Numbered from the stretch's first letter, positions 33,859 to 42,862 are shown. The stretch is DNA of 64,000 nucleotides from Pseudomonas frederiksbergensis (GCF_003732275.1 NZ_MOBM01000040.1:1-64000), one strand, 5' to 3'. Numbers and translations: made by a program. The notes: generated by a model from the letters alone, not told the origin.

Positions 33859-35085
33859 CTATCCCTTCACACAGACCACCTGTCGCAATGTGTGGAGCAC
33901 TTCCACCAGATCACGCTGGGCGTACATGACTTTGTCGATGTCCTTGTAAGCCATCGGAATCTCATCGATGACCGCCGCATCCTTGCGGCACTCCACATGA
34001 GCGGTCGCGCGGATCTGGTCTGCGACAGTGAAGGTATTTTTGGCTTTGGTGCGGCTCATGGTCCGACCGGCGCCGTGGCTGCAGGAACAGAACGACTGCT
34101 CGTTGCCGAGGCCGCGAACGATGAAGCTTTTGGCCCCCATGGAGCCGGGAATGATCCCCAGCTCGCCCTTCTTTGCCGACACCGCGCCCTTGCGGGTGAC
34201 CAGGACGTCTTCGCCGAAGTGCCGCTCTTTCTGCACGTAGTTGTGGTGACAGTTCACAGCCTCCAGCGCGACCTCGAAGGGTTTGCGGATCACTTGCCGC
34301 GCTGCCTGAATTACCGCCTGCATCATCAACGCCCGATTCTGCCGGGCGAAGTCCTGAGCCCAGCCCACCGCTTCGACGTAGTCATCGAAATGCCGGCTGC
34401 CTTCCTTGAAATAGGCCAGATCGCGGTCCGGCAGATTGGCGATGTGCTGGCGCATGTCCGCCTGGGCCAATTGAATGAACAGGGTCCCGATGGCATTGCC
34501 AACGCCGCGAGAACCGCTGTGCAGCATGAACCAGACGCGATTGGCCTCGTCCAGGCAGACCTCGATGAAGTGATTACCGGTACCGAGGGTGCCCAGGTGC
34601 TGACGGTTGTTGGTGCTGGCGAGTTTCGGGTACTTGTCGGTGATCGCCTTGAACCGCGGGCTCAGCACAGCCCAGGCTTGATCGGCTTGCTCAGGCACGT
34701 GGTTCCAGGCGCCTTCATCGCGGTGGCCACGGCTCAACGTGCGGCCATGGGGCACAGCCTTCTCGATGGCGCTGCGCAAGCCGTGCAGGTTGTCCGGCAA
34801 GTCGGCGGCGGTCAGTGAAGTGCGCGCGGCAATCATGCCGCAGCCGATGTCCACCCCCACGGCCGCCGGAATGATCGCGCCCACGGTGGGGATCACGCTG
34901 CCAATGGTGGACCCTTTGCCCAGATGCACATCCGGCATCACTGCCAGGTGCTTGAAGATGAACGGCATCTTCGCGGTATTGATCAATTGCTGCCGGGCTT
35001 CGCTTTCAACCGGCACACCCTCGGTCCAGAGTTTGATCGGCTTGCCGTTGGCGACTTCCAGCAGTTGGTAGACAGGTTGTTGCAT
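33859..35085 (-). CDS. rtcB: RtcB, 3'-phosphate/5'-hydroxyl RNA ligase
   Basis: The 408-residue protein is the same length as E. coli RtcB. It has the family motifs VGVDIGCGM (Asp and Cys metal ligands), HSGSRGVG, NCHHNYV and CSHGAGRTMSR, whose His accepts GMP. It seals broken RNAs ending in 2',3'-cyclic phosphate and 5'-OH using GTP and Mn2+. No rtcA cyclase or sigma-54 activator rtcR lies nearby, unlike the E. coli operon. Confidence 0.95.
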   Translation of the reverse strand: MQQPVYQLLEVANGKPIKLWTEGVPVESEARQQLINTAKMPFIFKHLAVMPDVHLGKGSTIGSVIPTVGAIIPAAVGVDIGCGMIAARTSLTAADLPDNLHGLRSAIEKAVPHGRTLSRGHRDEGAWNHVPEQADQAWAVLSPRFKAITDKYPKLASTNNRQHLGTLGTGNHFIEVCLDEANRVWFMLHSGSRGVGNAIGTLFIQLAQADMRQHIANLPDRDLAYFKEGSRHFDDYVEAVGWAQDFARQNRALMMQAVIQAARQVIRKPFEVALEAVNCHHNYVQKERHFGEDVLVTRKGAVSAKKGELGIIPGSMGAKSFIVRGLGNEQSFCSCSHGAGRTMSRTKAKNTFTVADQIRATAHVECRKDAAVIDEIPMAYKDIDKVMYAQRDLVEVLHTLRQVVCVKG

Positions 35086-35174
35086 GATTTCGACTCTCTT
35101 GCGATCAGACGAACATAACGCTCCAGACAGGTAAATGGGATTACTATTTCGTAGGAGAATTGCAGGAGGTCATC

Positions 35175-35414
35175 ATGTGGCTTAACGAATATGAACAGCA
35201 ACTTCGGCGCGACCTGCAAGGTGTAGCTTCGGACTTGAGGTGGTCGGCGGTAGAGCTTTTGCGTATCGCAGAGCAGTTGCGCCAGGCCGGCAATGATGTG
35301 GACGCAGAGGCAACGCTAAGGCTGTGCGCGTTGTTCCAGGGCGATGAAGAGCGACTGGCGGGCTATGCTGAAGAAGTAAAAGCAAAATCCATCAGTCGAA
35401 CGAAAGCTCACTAG
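35175..35414 (+). CDS. Small hypothetical protein (79 residues)
   Basis: The product begins MWLNEYEQQLRRDLQGVASD and is wholly alpha-helical in appearance, with a coiled-coil-like middle and one Cys (LCALFQGDE). GGAGG lies five bases before the ATG at 35175, which favours it over a TTG five codons upstream. It may form a transcript with the following lipoprotein gene, 11 bases away. Function unknown. Confidence 0.6.
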   Translation: MWLNEYEQQLRRDLQGVASDLRWSAVELLRIAEQLRQAGNDVDAEATLRLCALFQGDEERLAGYAEEVKAKSISRTKAH

Positions 35415-35425
35415 AGAGCGCTGCC

Positions 35426-35785
35426 ATGAACAAGCGTCTATGCGCGCTGATCGCCGTGCTGGCGGCGTCAGGTGGCTGCAACACGGAATCACACGTTTAT
35501 CGAGACCAACCGCTGGTCGCCAAGGTCGAGACCGGCATGAGCAAGGAACAAGTCCAGCAGATTGGCGGCCAGCCTTTATCGATAACGCAGCGCACGGTGG
35601 AACCTGGCACCTGCTTTGACTACAAGCTGACCCAGGCCGGCCATCAGCAGCCTTACAATGTCAGCTTCGATGGCACGGGCAAGGTCGACCACAAAAGTTT
35701 CATGACCTGCGCGCAATGGAGTCGTACCCAACAAAAAGCCAGAGAGTATTCCCCCTCCACGGGCGGGATGGGCGGCGGTTACTAG
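35426..35785 (+). CDS. osmE: OsmE-like small outer-membrane lipoprotein
   Basis: The 119-residue protein has a lipoprotein-type signal (ASGGC, Cys18) and a SmpA/OmlA-type domain with KVETGMSKEQVQQIGGQP and GTCFDYKLTQ. This combination matches OsmE, an osmotically and stationary-phase induced lipoprotein. A Gly-rich tail (STGGMGGGY) closes the protein, and a strong terminator follows. Confidence 0.78.
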   Translation: MNKRLCALIAVLAASGGCNTESHVYRDQPLVAKVETGMSKEQVQQIGGQPLSITQRTVEPGTCFDYKLTQAGHQQPYNVSFDGTGKVDHKSFMTCAQWSRTQQKAREYSPSTGGMGGGY

Positions 35786-35804
35786 TCCATTGCCGACCGT
35801 TGTC

Positions 35805-35832
35805 AAAAGCCCCGGCGAACCGGGGCTTCAAG
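35805..35832. terminator. Bidirectional terminator after the osmE-like gene
   Basis: AAGCCCCGG and CCGGGGCTT pair around CGAA. The stem lies between the converging osmE-like gene and the gene at 35837. Confidence 0.85.
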
Positions 35833-35836
35833 CGCA

Positions 35837-36055
35837 CTATTTGTCTGATTTGTGGCTTTCTGATTTGTGGCTGCGCGACGCTTTACCCGACTGGGCTCGG
35901 TAGGCGGGAAGCGCAGCCGCATAGGCCAGTGCTTCCTCTCTGCTGCCAAAGGCGCCAAGCCGGTCACCTTTGGTGCATACCCGCCAGGGGCCGTTGTTCA
36001 CGCTGAGTACGTCGTAGCCGTTCATGTGCATTTTGGTCAGCATCGGAACACTCAT
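35837..36055 (-). CDS. Small DUF2188-like protein
   Basis: The 72-residue protein has a compact strand-strand-helix core (WRVCTKGDRLGAFGSREEALAYAAAL) like DUF2188 proteins, and a basic Ser/His/Lys tail (ASRSHKSESHKSDK). GGAGGTGACT precedes the ATG at 36055, fixing the start. The role is unknown; the basic tail could bind nucleic acid. Confidence 0.65.
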   Translation of the reverse strand: MSVPMLTKMHMNGYDVLSVNNGPWRVCTKGDRLGAFGSREEALAYAAALPAYRAQSGKASRSHKSESHKSDK

Positions 36056-36275
36056 AGTCACCTCCATTTTGGCAGTGATAGTCCTGGATCGACTCAACTA
36101 CCTTACACCCGACCTTCACTGAAGTGCCAACCAGACGTCGCGTCAGGATTCCGGCAGTTCATTGCACTTTCAGCCCCCCTGTCGACTCCAACCCTTGAAG
36201 CAGACACTTCTGCGGATGTCGGTCTGAATATTGCATTTTTATGACTATTTTGTGACAACGGCAGTCGGATAACCC

Positions 36276-36638
36276 ATGAAAGTACGTGCAACCGTCATTT
36301 GCGAGCAGGATCGGCATATCCTCCTCGTGCGCAAACCCAGGGGGCGCTGGACCCTGCCAGGCGGAAAAGTCGAGCCTGGCGAAACTGCTGCGGGCGCGGC
36401 CACAAGAGAGCTTTACGAAGAAACAGGGCTTGAGGTCGACGACCTGCTGTACTTGATGGAGTGGGAAACGGCCAGCACCCGGCACCATGTCTACGAGGCG
36501 TTGGTCGTAAACATCGCAGAGGCTCGCCCACAAAATGAAATCTTTGACTGCATCTGGTATCCGTTGGACGCGGTACAGAACCTGAACACAAGCAACGCCA
36601 CGCTCAGAATCGTCAAAGCGTTTCAGCGTCGCTTGTAG
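36276..36638 (+). CDS. Nudix hydrolase
   Basis: The 120-residue protein is a single Nudix domain with the box GGKVEPGETAAGAATRELYEETGLEV (shown by its Gly, REL and EE residues at about positions 29-52). It probably hydrolyses a nucleoside diphosphate linked to another group; the substrate cannot be told. It converges on benD with a 45-base gap. Confidence 0.88.
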   Translation: MKVRATVICEQDRHILLVRKPRGRWTLPGGKVEPGETAAGAATRELYEETGLEVDDLLYLMEWETASTRHHVYEALVVNIAEARPQNEIFDCIWYPLDAVQNLNTSNATLRIVKAFQRRL

Positions 36639-36683
36639 GTCACAGGTTTATCCAGAATTGGGCCAATGTTGCTTGCCAGTCCG

Positions 36684-37457
36684 TCAGCCCAGATCGCCGC
36701 CACCGACCGGCATGATCATGCCGGTGATATAGGAGGCTTCGTCGCTGGCCAGAAACAGGATTGCGCTTGCCTGCTCATCCAGCGTGCCGTAGCGCTTCAT
36801 CAAACTGCTGTCGAGGGTCTGGTCCACAATCTGCTGATACCAGAGCTTTTCCTGAGTACTTTGTTCCGCAGTGTTGCGCGGGATCAGCCGCGGCGGCGCC
36901 TCGGTGCCACCGGGGGCGGTTGCGTTGACCCGCACGCCACGACCGGCCGTTTCGAACGCCAGGCACGCGGTCAGCGCATTGACCCCGCCCTTCGCCGCAC
37001 CGTACGGCACGCGATTGACGCTGCGGGTCGCAATGGACGAAACGTTGACGATGGCACCGCTGCCTTGTTCGAGCATGAACGGCAGCGCAGCATGGCAACA
37101 CCACAATGTAGGGAACAATGAACGGCGGACTTCGGCCTCGATCTGCGCCTCTTCATAATGCTCGAAAGGCTTGGCCCAGATCGTGCCGCCAACGTTGTTG
37201 ACCAGCACATCGAGGCGATCAAAACGTTCGACAGCGGTGCGCATCACGCGGCTGCATTCGCTGTATTGCTCAAGGTCGGCGGTCAGGGCAAGTACCTGGC
37301 TGCTCTGCCCCAGTTGCTTCTGGAGTTCGAACACCAGGTCGGAGCGGTCGACCAGAATCAACCGCGCACCTTCGCCGGCCATGCGTTCGGCCACACGCCG
37401 GCCGATGCCCTGGGCGGCACCGGTAATCAACGCGACTTTTTCGTGAAATCTGTTCAT
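36684..37457 (-). CDS. benD: BenD, benzoate cis-diol dehydrogenase
   Basis: The 257-residue SDR enzyme oxidises 1,6-dihydroxycyclohexa-2,4-diene-1-carboxylate to catechol and CO2 with NAD+. It has TGAAQGIG near the N-terminus, NNVGGTIW, Ser of VNVSS and the active site YGAAK. GAGGT precedes the ATG. It is last in benABCD and separated from benC by a REP doublet. Confidence 0.94.
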   Translation of the reverse strand: MNRFHEKVALITGAAQGIGRRVAERMAGEGARLILVDRSDLVFELQKQLGQSSQVLALTADLEQYSECSRVMRTAVERFDRLDVLVNNVGGTIWAKPFEHYEEAQIEAEVRRSLFPTLWCCHAALPFMLEQGSGAIVNVSSIATRSVNRVPYGAAKGGVNALTACLAFETAGRGVRVNATAPGGTEAPPRLIPRNTAEQSTQEKLWYQQIVDQTLDSSLMKRYGTLDEQASAILFLASDEASYITGMIMPVGGGDLG

Positions 37458-37514
37458 GTGTACCTCGTGACGAAGTATGCCGGTCCGTTAAGACGTACCG
37501 GACGAAACACTGTC

Positions 37515-37603
37515 CTGTGGGAGCGAGCCTGCTCGCGATAGCTATCACTGGCGACATCCCAGGTGAATGTTCCGGCCTCTTCGCGAGCAGGCTCGCTCCC
37601 ACA
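37515..37603. repeat. REP doublet between benC and benD
   Basis: Arms TGTGGGAGCGAGCCTGCTCG and its complement, same family as position 1. Lying inside the operon, it may act as an mRNA processing or stabilising hairpin, lowering benD relative to benABC. Confidence 0.88.
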
Positions 37604-37661
37604 TTGGGATCTTTGCCGAGCACGGTATTTGTGTGCGACTTCGCTCGCGCAACTGCACGAA

Positions 37662-38675
37662 TCAGGCCGCGCTGGCGGCAAATTTCTCGTAGTAGAAGTT
37701 CGCAGGCGCAATGCCTTGCTGGCGGATGAACTGGCTGACCGCTTCGACCATGGGCGGCGGGCCGCACAGGTAGACGTCGACGTCGCCATCGTTCAAATGC
37801 CGTGGCTCGATGTGTTGGGTCACGTAGCCCTTGAGCGGGTGCCGGCTGTCGGGATTGGCCACGCAGGCGCTGAAGCTGAAGTTCGGAATGCGTGCAGCGA
37901 AGGCTTCGAGTCGATCGAGTTCCACCAGATCGAAGTCGTTGGTCACGCCGTAGATCAAATGCAGCGGATGCTCGCTGCCCTGTTCGGCGATTCTTTCCAG
38001 CATCGCGGTGAACGGCGCCAGACCGGTGCCACCGGCCAGCAACAACAATGGACGGCGGATGTCGCGTAGATAAAAGCTGCCCAAAGGCCCGGCCAGGCTC
38101 ATGCTGTCGCCGGCCTTGGCCATGCCGGTCAGGAAACTGCTCATCAAGCCGCCGGGCACGTTGCGAATCAGAAAGCTGACTTCACCGTCACGCTGCAACG
38201 AGCTGAACGAATAGGCGCGGGTCTGCTCGCTGCCGGGAACCCCGAGGTTCACATACTGCCCCGGCAGAAACGCCAGTTTGCTCAGGGCTTCGCCCTTGAT
38301 CGACAGCGCGATGGTGCTGTCGGACAACTGACGCACGGCGCTGATAGTCGCGTCATAACTGGCCTGACGGGTACGGCAGACATCCGATGCAACCGGCACC
38401 CGCACCACGCAATCGCTCTGCGCCCGCATCTGGCAGGTCAGGACAAAACCCTGCTGCGCTTCGTCGGCGCTGAGGGCATCTTCGATGTAGTCCTCGCCCA
38501 AATCGTAGCGGCCGGCCTCGGCGAAGCACTTGCAGGTTCCGCAGGCGCCGTCGCGGCAGTCCAGTGGAATATTGATGCCCTGGCGATATGCGGCATCAGC
38601 CACGGTTTCCCCAGCATTGGCGTCGATGAAACGGGTGACGCCGTCTTCGAAATTGAACGCAATGGAATGAGTCAT
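37662..38675 (-). CDS. benC: BenC, benzoate dioxygenase NADH reductase
   Basis: The 337-residue electron-transfer protein has an N-terminal plant-type 2Fe-2S domain (Cys40, Cys45, Cys48, Cys81). An FAD domain (RAYSFSS) and a C-terminal NAD domain (LLLAGGTGLAPF) follow. It passes electrons from NADH to BenAB. The start at MTHSIAFNF was chosen, 10 bases after benB; a start nine codons upstream is possible. Confidence 0.95.
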   Translation of the reverse strand: MTHSIAFNFEDGVTRFIDANAGETVADAAYRQGINIPLDCRDGACGTCKCFAEAGRYDLGEDYIEDALSADEAQQGFVLTCQMRAQSDCVVRVPVASDVCRTRQASYDATISAVRQLSDSTIALSIKGEALSKLAFLPGQYVNLGVPGSEQTRAYSFSSLQRDGEVSFLIRNVPGGLMSSFLTGMAKAGDSMSLAGPLGSFYLRDIRRPLLLLAGGTGLAPFTAMLERIAEQGSEHPLHLIYGVTNDFDLVELDRLEAFAARIPNFSFSACVANPDSRHPLKGYVTQHIEPRHLNDGDVDVYLCGPPPMVEAVSQFIRQQGIAPANFYYEKFAASAA

Positions 38676-38685
38676 GACGGCCGCC

Positions 38686-39174
38686 TCAGAGGTGGTAAAC
38701 ATCGATGACCTGGCGAACGTAGTCGTTCTTCAGGATCACTTTCTTGGCCAAGATCTGCGTGTTCTCGCCACGCACATCCAGGGTGTAGAAACTGCTGCCG
38801 AAATAGCTGTCGACGGTCTTGTAGCGAAAGCTCAGGGTGTGCCAGTTGAAGCGCACCTTGCACAGCCCGTCGGCCTGTTCGATCAGCTCGATGTTGCTGA
38901 GGTTGTGCGAGGTGCGGGTGTCCGGCACGCTGGCACTGGAACGCTCGGTCTTGATGCGGAAGATGCGGTCTTCCAGGCCCGTGCGGTTGCCGTACCAGAT
39001 CAGCGAGATTTCCCGCTGCGGGTCTTCAGTCAGCTCGTCGTTGTCGTCCCAGGACGGCATCCAGAAGGTTGCGTCGGGCGCGTACAACTCCAGCCAGTCA
39101 TTCCATTGTTTGTCGTCGAGGTAGCGTGCTTCGCGATAGAGAAAATCGCGCACGGCGTCATAGGTAATGGTCAT
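38686..39174 (-). CDS. benB: BenB, benzoate dioxygenase small (beta) subunit
   Basis: The 162-residue protein has the ring-hydroxylating beta-subunit fold with VRDFLYREARYLDDKQWNDWL at the start. It forms the alpha3beta3 oxygenase with BenA. Its ATG overlaps the benA stop (ATGA). Confidence 0.95.
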   Translation of the reverse strand: MTITYDAVRDFLYREARYLDDKQWNDWLELYAPDATFWMPSWDDNDELTEDPQREISLIWYGNRTGLEDRIFRIKTERSSASVPDTRTSHNLSNIELIEQADGLCKVRFNWHTLSFRYKTVDSYFGSSFYTLDVRGENTQILAKKVILKNDYVRQVIDVYHL

Positions 39175-40535
39175 TGCACGGCCTCCACTGCAATCAGTTC
39201 GGACTGTTCAGCGGCCAACGCCTTGAGCATCGTTTGCTGCCAATATTTGTGTTGCAGCACGAACAGGCCTTCGTCTTCGGTACGCACGCCGCTGAGCAGC
39301 GGGTGCAGGTCGATCTCTTTGGCCGCGTCATCGGCGCCTTCAACCCAGTGTTCGGCGCCACGGGACATGTCGTTCCAGGCGGTGACACTGCCCTGGTAAC
39401 CCGTCTGGCAGGAGCGAAACTCTTCCAGATCGTCCGGGGTGGCCATGCCGCTGACGTTGAAGAAATCCTCGTACTGACGAATCCGGCTCGACCGGGCGTG
39501 GTCGCTTTCGCCTTTGGGGGCGATGCAGTAAATGGTGATTTCGGTGCGGTTGACCGAGATCGGCCGGGCGATGCGAATCTGCGAGCTGAACTGGTCCATC
39601 AGGTACACGTTCGGGTACAGGCACAGGTTGCGCGAGTTCTCGATCATCCAGTCGGCGCGGGCCTGGCCGAAGTCCCGGGCCAACTCGTCGCGACGCTCGT
39701 ACAGCGGACGGTCCTCGGGGTTGGACCAACGGGTCCAGAGCAGCATGTGGCCCTTGTCGAAGGAATAGAAACCACCGCCCTGCCTGGCCCAGGTGCCGGC
39801 GCTCATGGTCGGATTGCAATCGCCGGCTTCGCGCTGCTTGCGCTGGTTCTGGGTCGCCGCGTAGTTCCAGTGCACCGAGCTGACGTGATAACCGTCGGCA
39901 CCGTTTTCGGCGGTGAGTTTCCAGTTGCCTTCGTAGATATAGCTGGAGGAGCCGCGCAGCACTTCCAGGCCATCGGCGGACTGATCGACGATCATGTCGA
40001 TGATCTTCGCCGACTCGCCCAGGTGCTCAACCAGCGGCACGACATCGGCCCTGAGGCTGCCGAACAGGAAGCCGCGATAGGATTCGAAACGCGCGACTTT
40101 GGTCAGGTCGTGGGAGCCTTCGCAATTGAAGCTCGCCGGGTAGCCGGCCACCGCCGGGTCCTTGACCTTGAGCAGCTTGCCGGAGTTGTTGAAGGTCCAA
40201 CCGTGGAAGGGGCAGGTGTACGAACTCTTGTTGCCGGTCTTGTGCCGGCAGAGCATCGCTCCACGGTGGCTGCACGCATTGATAAAGGCGTTCAGTTCAC
40301 CGTCCTTGTTGCGCGCGATGAAGATCGACTGACGCCCCATGGTGGTGGTGTAGAAATCGTTGTTGTTGGGGATCTGGCTTTCATGCGCCAGGTACAGCCA
40401 GTTGCCTTCAAAGATGTGTTCCATCTCGAGGTCGAACAGCCGCGGATCGGTGAACATCTCGCGCTTGCAGCGATAGATGCCCTGCTCAGGGTCTTCTTCA
40501 AGCAGGGAGTGAAGGTATTCGGGTCGCAGGGTCAT
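39171..40535 (-). CDS. benA: BenA, benzoate 1,2-dioxygenase large (alpha) subunit
   Basis: The 454-residue Rieske oxygenase has CSH (Cys88, His90) and CPFH (Cys108, His111) for the 2Fe-2S centre, and the mononuclear iron histidines in DGYHVSSVHW. It adds O2 to benzoate to give the cis-diol carboxylate. GGAGGCGG precedes the start at 40535; an ATG five codons upstream is less well placed. The BenR-type operator lies 65-100 bases upstream. Confidence 0.96.
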   Translation of the reverse strand: MTLRPEYLHSLLEEDPEQGIYRCKREMFTDPRLFDLEMEHIFEGNWLYLAHESQIPNNNDFYTTTMGRQSIFIARNKDGELNAFINACSHRGAMLCRHKTGNKSSYTCPFHGWTFNNSGKLLKVKDPAVAGYPASFNCEGSHDLTKVARFESYRGFLFGSLRADVVPLVEHLGESAKIIDMIVDQSADGLEVLRGSSSYIYEGNWKLTAENGADGYHVSSVHWNYAATQNQRKQREAGDCNPTMSAGTWARQGGGFYSFDKGHMLLWTRWSNPEDRPLYERRDELARDFGQARADWMIENSRNLCLYPNVYLMDQFSSQIRIARPISVNRTEITIYCIAPKGESDHARSSRIRQYEDFFNVSGMATPDDLEEFRSCQTGYQGSVTAWNDMSRGAEHWVEGADDAAKEIDLHPLLSGVRTEDEGLFVLQHKYWQQTMLKALAAEQSELIAVEAVQ

Positions 40536-40599
40536 GGCCGCCGCCTCCATTGTTTTTATTTCAGGCAGGGCCATGCTAGGACGAGGGGATGGAGCGGAC

Positions 40600-40635
40600 T
40601 ATCCGCGGGGTGCAGACCTGTATCCGTTTTGTGCA
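40600..40635 (-). promoter_or_regulatory. BenR/XylS-type operator upstream of benA
   Basis: On the minus strand two direct repeats fit TGCA-N6-GGNTA exactly: TGCA-CAAAAC-GGATA and TGCA-CCCCGC-GGATA. Their first bases lie 21 bases apart (6-base gap), the arrangement known for XylS at Pm. It is the expected binding site for the neighbouring BenR with benzoate. Confidence 0.85.
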
Positions 40636-40680
40636 GAGGGTATCGCGCACGCCCGTAACATATCGGGCGGACACAAAACT

Positions 40681-40764
40681 GTAGGAGCTGCCGAAGGCTG
40701 CGATCTTTTGATCTTGTCTTTTAAAAACAAAGTCAAAAGATCGCAGCCTTCGGCAGCTCCTACA
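40681..40764. repeat. REP-like inverted repeat between benA and benR
   Basis: Arms GTAGGAGCTGCCGAAGGCTG and its complement, with ATCTTTTGA extensions, same family as 31371 and 45724. It follows the benR stop and may end its transcript. Confidence 0.87.
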
Positions 40765-40780
40765 GGGATTGGGGGCACGT

Positions 40781-41740
40781 TCAATGGCGGCGCTTCAGGG
40801 TGTCCGACGGCAATTCGCCGAACTGTTTGCGGTAGCTGTCGGAGAACCGACCCAGGTGCAGGAAGCCGTAATCCATGGCCACTTCCGTGACGTTGCGCAC
40901 GTTGCAGGTCGGGTCGCTCAGGTTGGCGTGAATACGTTCGAGCTTTTTCTGCCGGATGTAGTTTTTCGGCGTGTCCCCCGCGTTGCGTTCGAACAACCCG
41001 TACAGCGAACGCAGGCTCATCCGCGCCTGGCGTGCCAGTTCTTCGCTGTCGATGTCCTGCTTGAGGTTGCACGCGATGTAATCGACCAGCGCCTCGAACG
41101 TGGCCGAGGGTGAGCCGGGATCGGTGCGCATGACGTTGGTCTTCATCAGGCCAAGCATCTTGCTGACAACGATTTGCGCATAGTGCTCCTGCACCCGGGG
41201 AATCTGCTCGGTGGCCTCGGCCTCCTGGCAAATCATCGCCAGCAGACCGACGAAACCTTCCAGTTCATTGAGCTGATAACGGTTCTCCAGAAACCGTATG
41301 CCCTGCCCCGGATACCGCCAGCGCTGCTCTTCGCATACCGACGCCAGCAGCCGCGTGGGGACTTTCAGGATGAATTTTTCGCAATCGCTGGAATAGGTCA
41401 GATCCACCGGATCGTCAGGGTTGATCAGCAGTAACTCGCCGGGCGCGAAGTAATGTTCCTGACCATGGCCACGCCACAGGCAGTTGCCGCGCAGCAGCAC
41501 TTGCAAGTGATAGATGCTGTCCAGCGCGCCGGACATGACCCGCACGCTGGCGCCGTAACTGATGCGGCACAGGTCGAGGCTGGCGAATTTGCGATGATCG
41601 AGGCTGGCCAGCGGCCGGCCGGCCCTGGGCATCTGGAGGCAATGATTGCCGACGTGCTGATTGACGTAGCCCGACACCGCGTAGGGGTCGGCATGGTCGA
41701 AGACTCTGCTGCGATGACTCAACAATTGCGCTTGCATCAT
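40781..41740 (-). CDS. benR: BenR, AraC/XylS-family activator of benABCD
   Basis: The 319-residue protein has an N-terminal effector region and a C-terminal AraC domain with two helix-turn-helices (about residues 215-315; SEELARQARMSLRSLYGLF and VTEVAMDYGFLHLGRFSDSYRKQFGE). BenR responds to benzoate and activates benABCD. It lies upstream of and parallel to benA, with the XylS-type operator between. Confidence 0.93.
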   Translation of the reverse strand: MMQAQLLSHRSRVFDHADPYAVSGYVNQHVGNHCLQMPRAGRPLASLDHRKFASLDLCRISYGASVRVMSGALDSIYHLQVLLRGNCLWRGHGQEHYFAPGELLLINPDDPVDLTYSSDCEKFILKVPTRLLASVCEEQRWRYPGQGIRFLENRYQLNELEGFVGLLAMICQEAEATEQIPRVQEHYAQIVVSKMLGLMKTNVMRTDPGSPSATFEALVDYIACNLKQDIDSEELARQARMSLRSLYGLFERNAGDTPKNYIRQKKLERIHANLSDPTCNVRNVTEVAMDYGFLHLGRFSDSYRKQFGELPSDTLKRRH

Positions 41741-41820
41741 CGGTTCACTCTCATTGTTATTGTTGATTGCGTCAGGCCATTCCAGGGCAGTGGTCGCCTC
41801 GATGTGTCAGTTGACCGACC

Positions 41821-41910
41821 TGTGGGAGCGAGCCTGCTCGCGAAAGGGCCGTCAGCTTCAACATCAACGTTGACTGACACTCCGCTTTCGCGAGCAGGCT
41901 CGCTCCCACA
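41821..41910. repeat. REP doublet between benR and catA
   Basis: Arms TGTGGGAGCGAGCCTGCTCG and its complement, same family as position 1. It sits between the catA stop and the benR start and separates the cat and ben units. Confidence 0.88.
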
Positions 41911-41932
41911 AAGGTTCGGCTGGTCGAGGGTA

Positions 41933-42862
41933 TCAGTCCTCGAGCGCGCGAACCCGTTCGGGGCGTTGCTGCTCTTCAGGCTGGGCGGAGGACTGCAAGG
42001 TGAAATCGAAGTCGATTTCAGCAAAACGCCCGCTGACACCGTGGACCGCCGCACGCTGCGGATCATCGCTGAAGGTGATTTTGGCAATCAACTCATCACG
42101 GGTGGCATAGGCGAAATCGTCGTGCAGGTACTGATCGCCGTCGAGGTTGATCTGGGTGGTCAGGTGACGATGATCCGCTGCCGAAATGAAGAAGTGGATG
42201 TGCGCCGGCCGCTGACCATGACGGCCCAGTTGATCGAGCAATTGCTGGGTCGGACCGTCCGGCGGGCAGCCGTAGCCCGACGGCACGATGCTGCGAAAAC
42301 GATACCGGCCCTCGGCATCGGTGACGATACGACGACGCAGGTTGAATTCCGATTGAGTGGTATCGAAGTACGAATAGGTGCCGCCGGTGTTGGCGTGCCA
42401 GACATCCACCACCGCGCCGGCCAACGGTTCACCGGCGGTGTTGCGCACTTGGCCTTGCATGAACAGCACCACACCCGAATCGACGCCGTCATCCAGCCGC
42501 GCTTCGCCTTCCGACAGTGGCGCACCCGCCACGTACAGCGGCCCTTCGATGGTCCGCGGTGTGCCGCCGGCCTTGCCGGCCTGCTCGTCTTCGGCATCCA
42601 TCAGCAGGTCGAGGTAATGCTCCAGACCGAGCCCGGCCACCACCAACCCGGCCTCTTGACGCGCGCCCAGCACGTTGAGGTAGTTGACGGCTTTCCAGAA
42701 CTCTTCCGGGGTCACGGCGAGGTCTTCGATGATGTTCACCGAATCGCGCAGGATGCGGTAAATCAGCGCCTTGACCCGCGGGTCGCCGGCTTCGTTATGC
42801 AGACCGCTGGCGTCTTCGAGAAATTTCTGGGCACTGGCAGTATGGGAAATCTTGACGTTCAT
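41933..42862 (-). CDS. catA: CatA, catechol 1,2-dioxygenase
   Basis: The 309-residue intradiol dioxygenase uses Fe(III) to open catechol to cis,cis-muconate. Iron ligands lie in TYSYFD or nearby, SGYGCP (Tyr197) and PAHIHF (His221, His223). The N-terminal helical dimerisation domain is present. AAGGAACCC precedes the ATG. It is third in catBCA. Confidence 0.95.
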   Translation of the reverse strand: MNVKISHTASAQKFLEDASGLHNEAGDPRVKALIYRILRDSVNIIEDLAVTPEEFWKAVNYLNVLGARQEAGLVVAGLGLEHYLDLLMDAEDEQAGKAGGTPRTIEGPLYVAGAPLSEGEARLDDGVDSGVVLFMQGQVRNTAGEPLAGAVVDVWHANTGGTYSYFDTTQSEFNLRRRIVTDAEGRYRFRSIVPSGYGCPPDGPTQQLLDQLGRHGQRPAHIHFFISAADHRHLTTQINLDGDQYLHDDFAYATRDELIAKITFSDDPQRAAVHGVSGRFAEIDFDFTLQSSAQPEEQQRPERVRALED

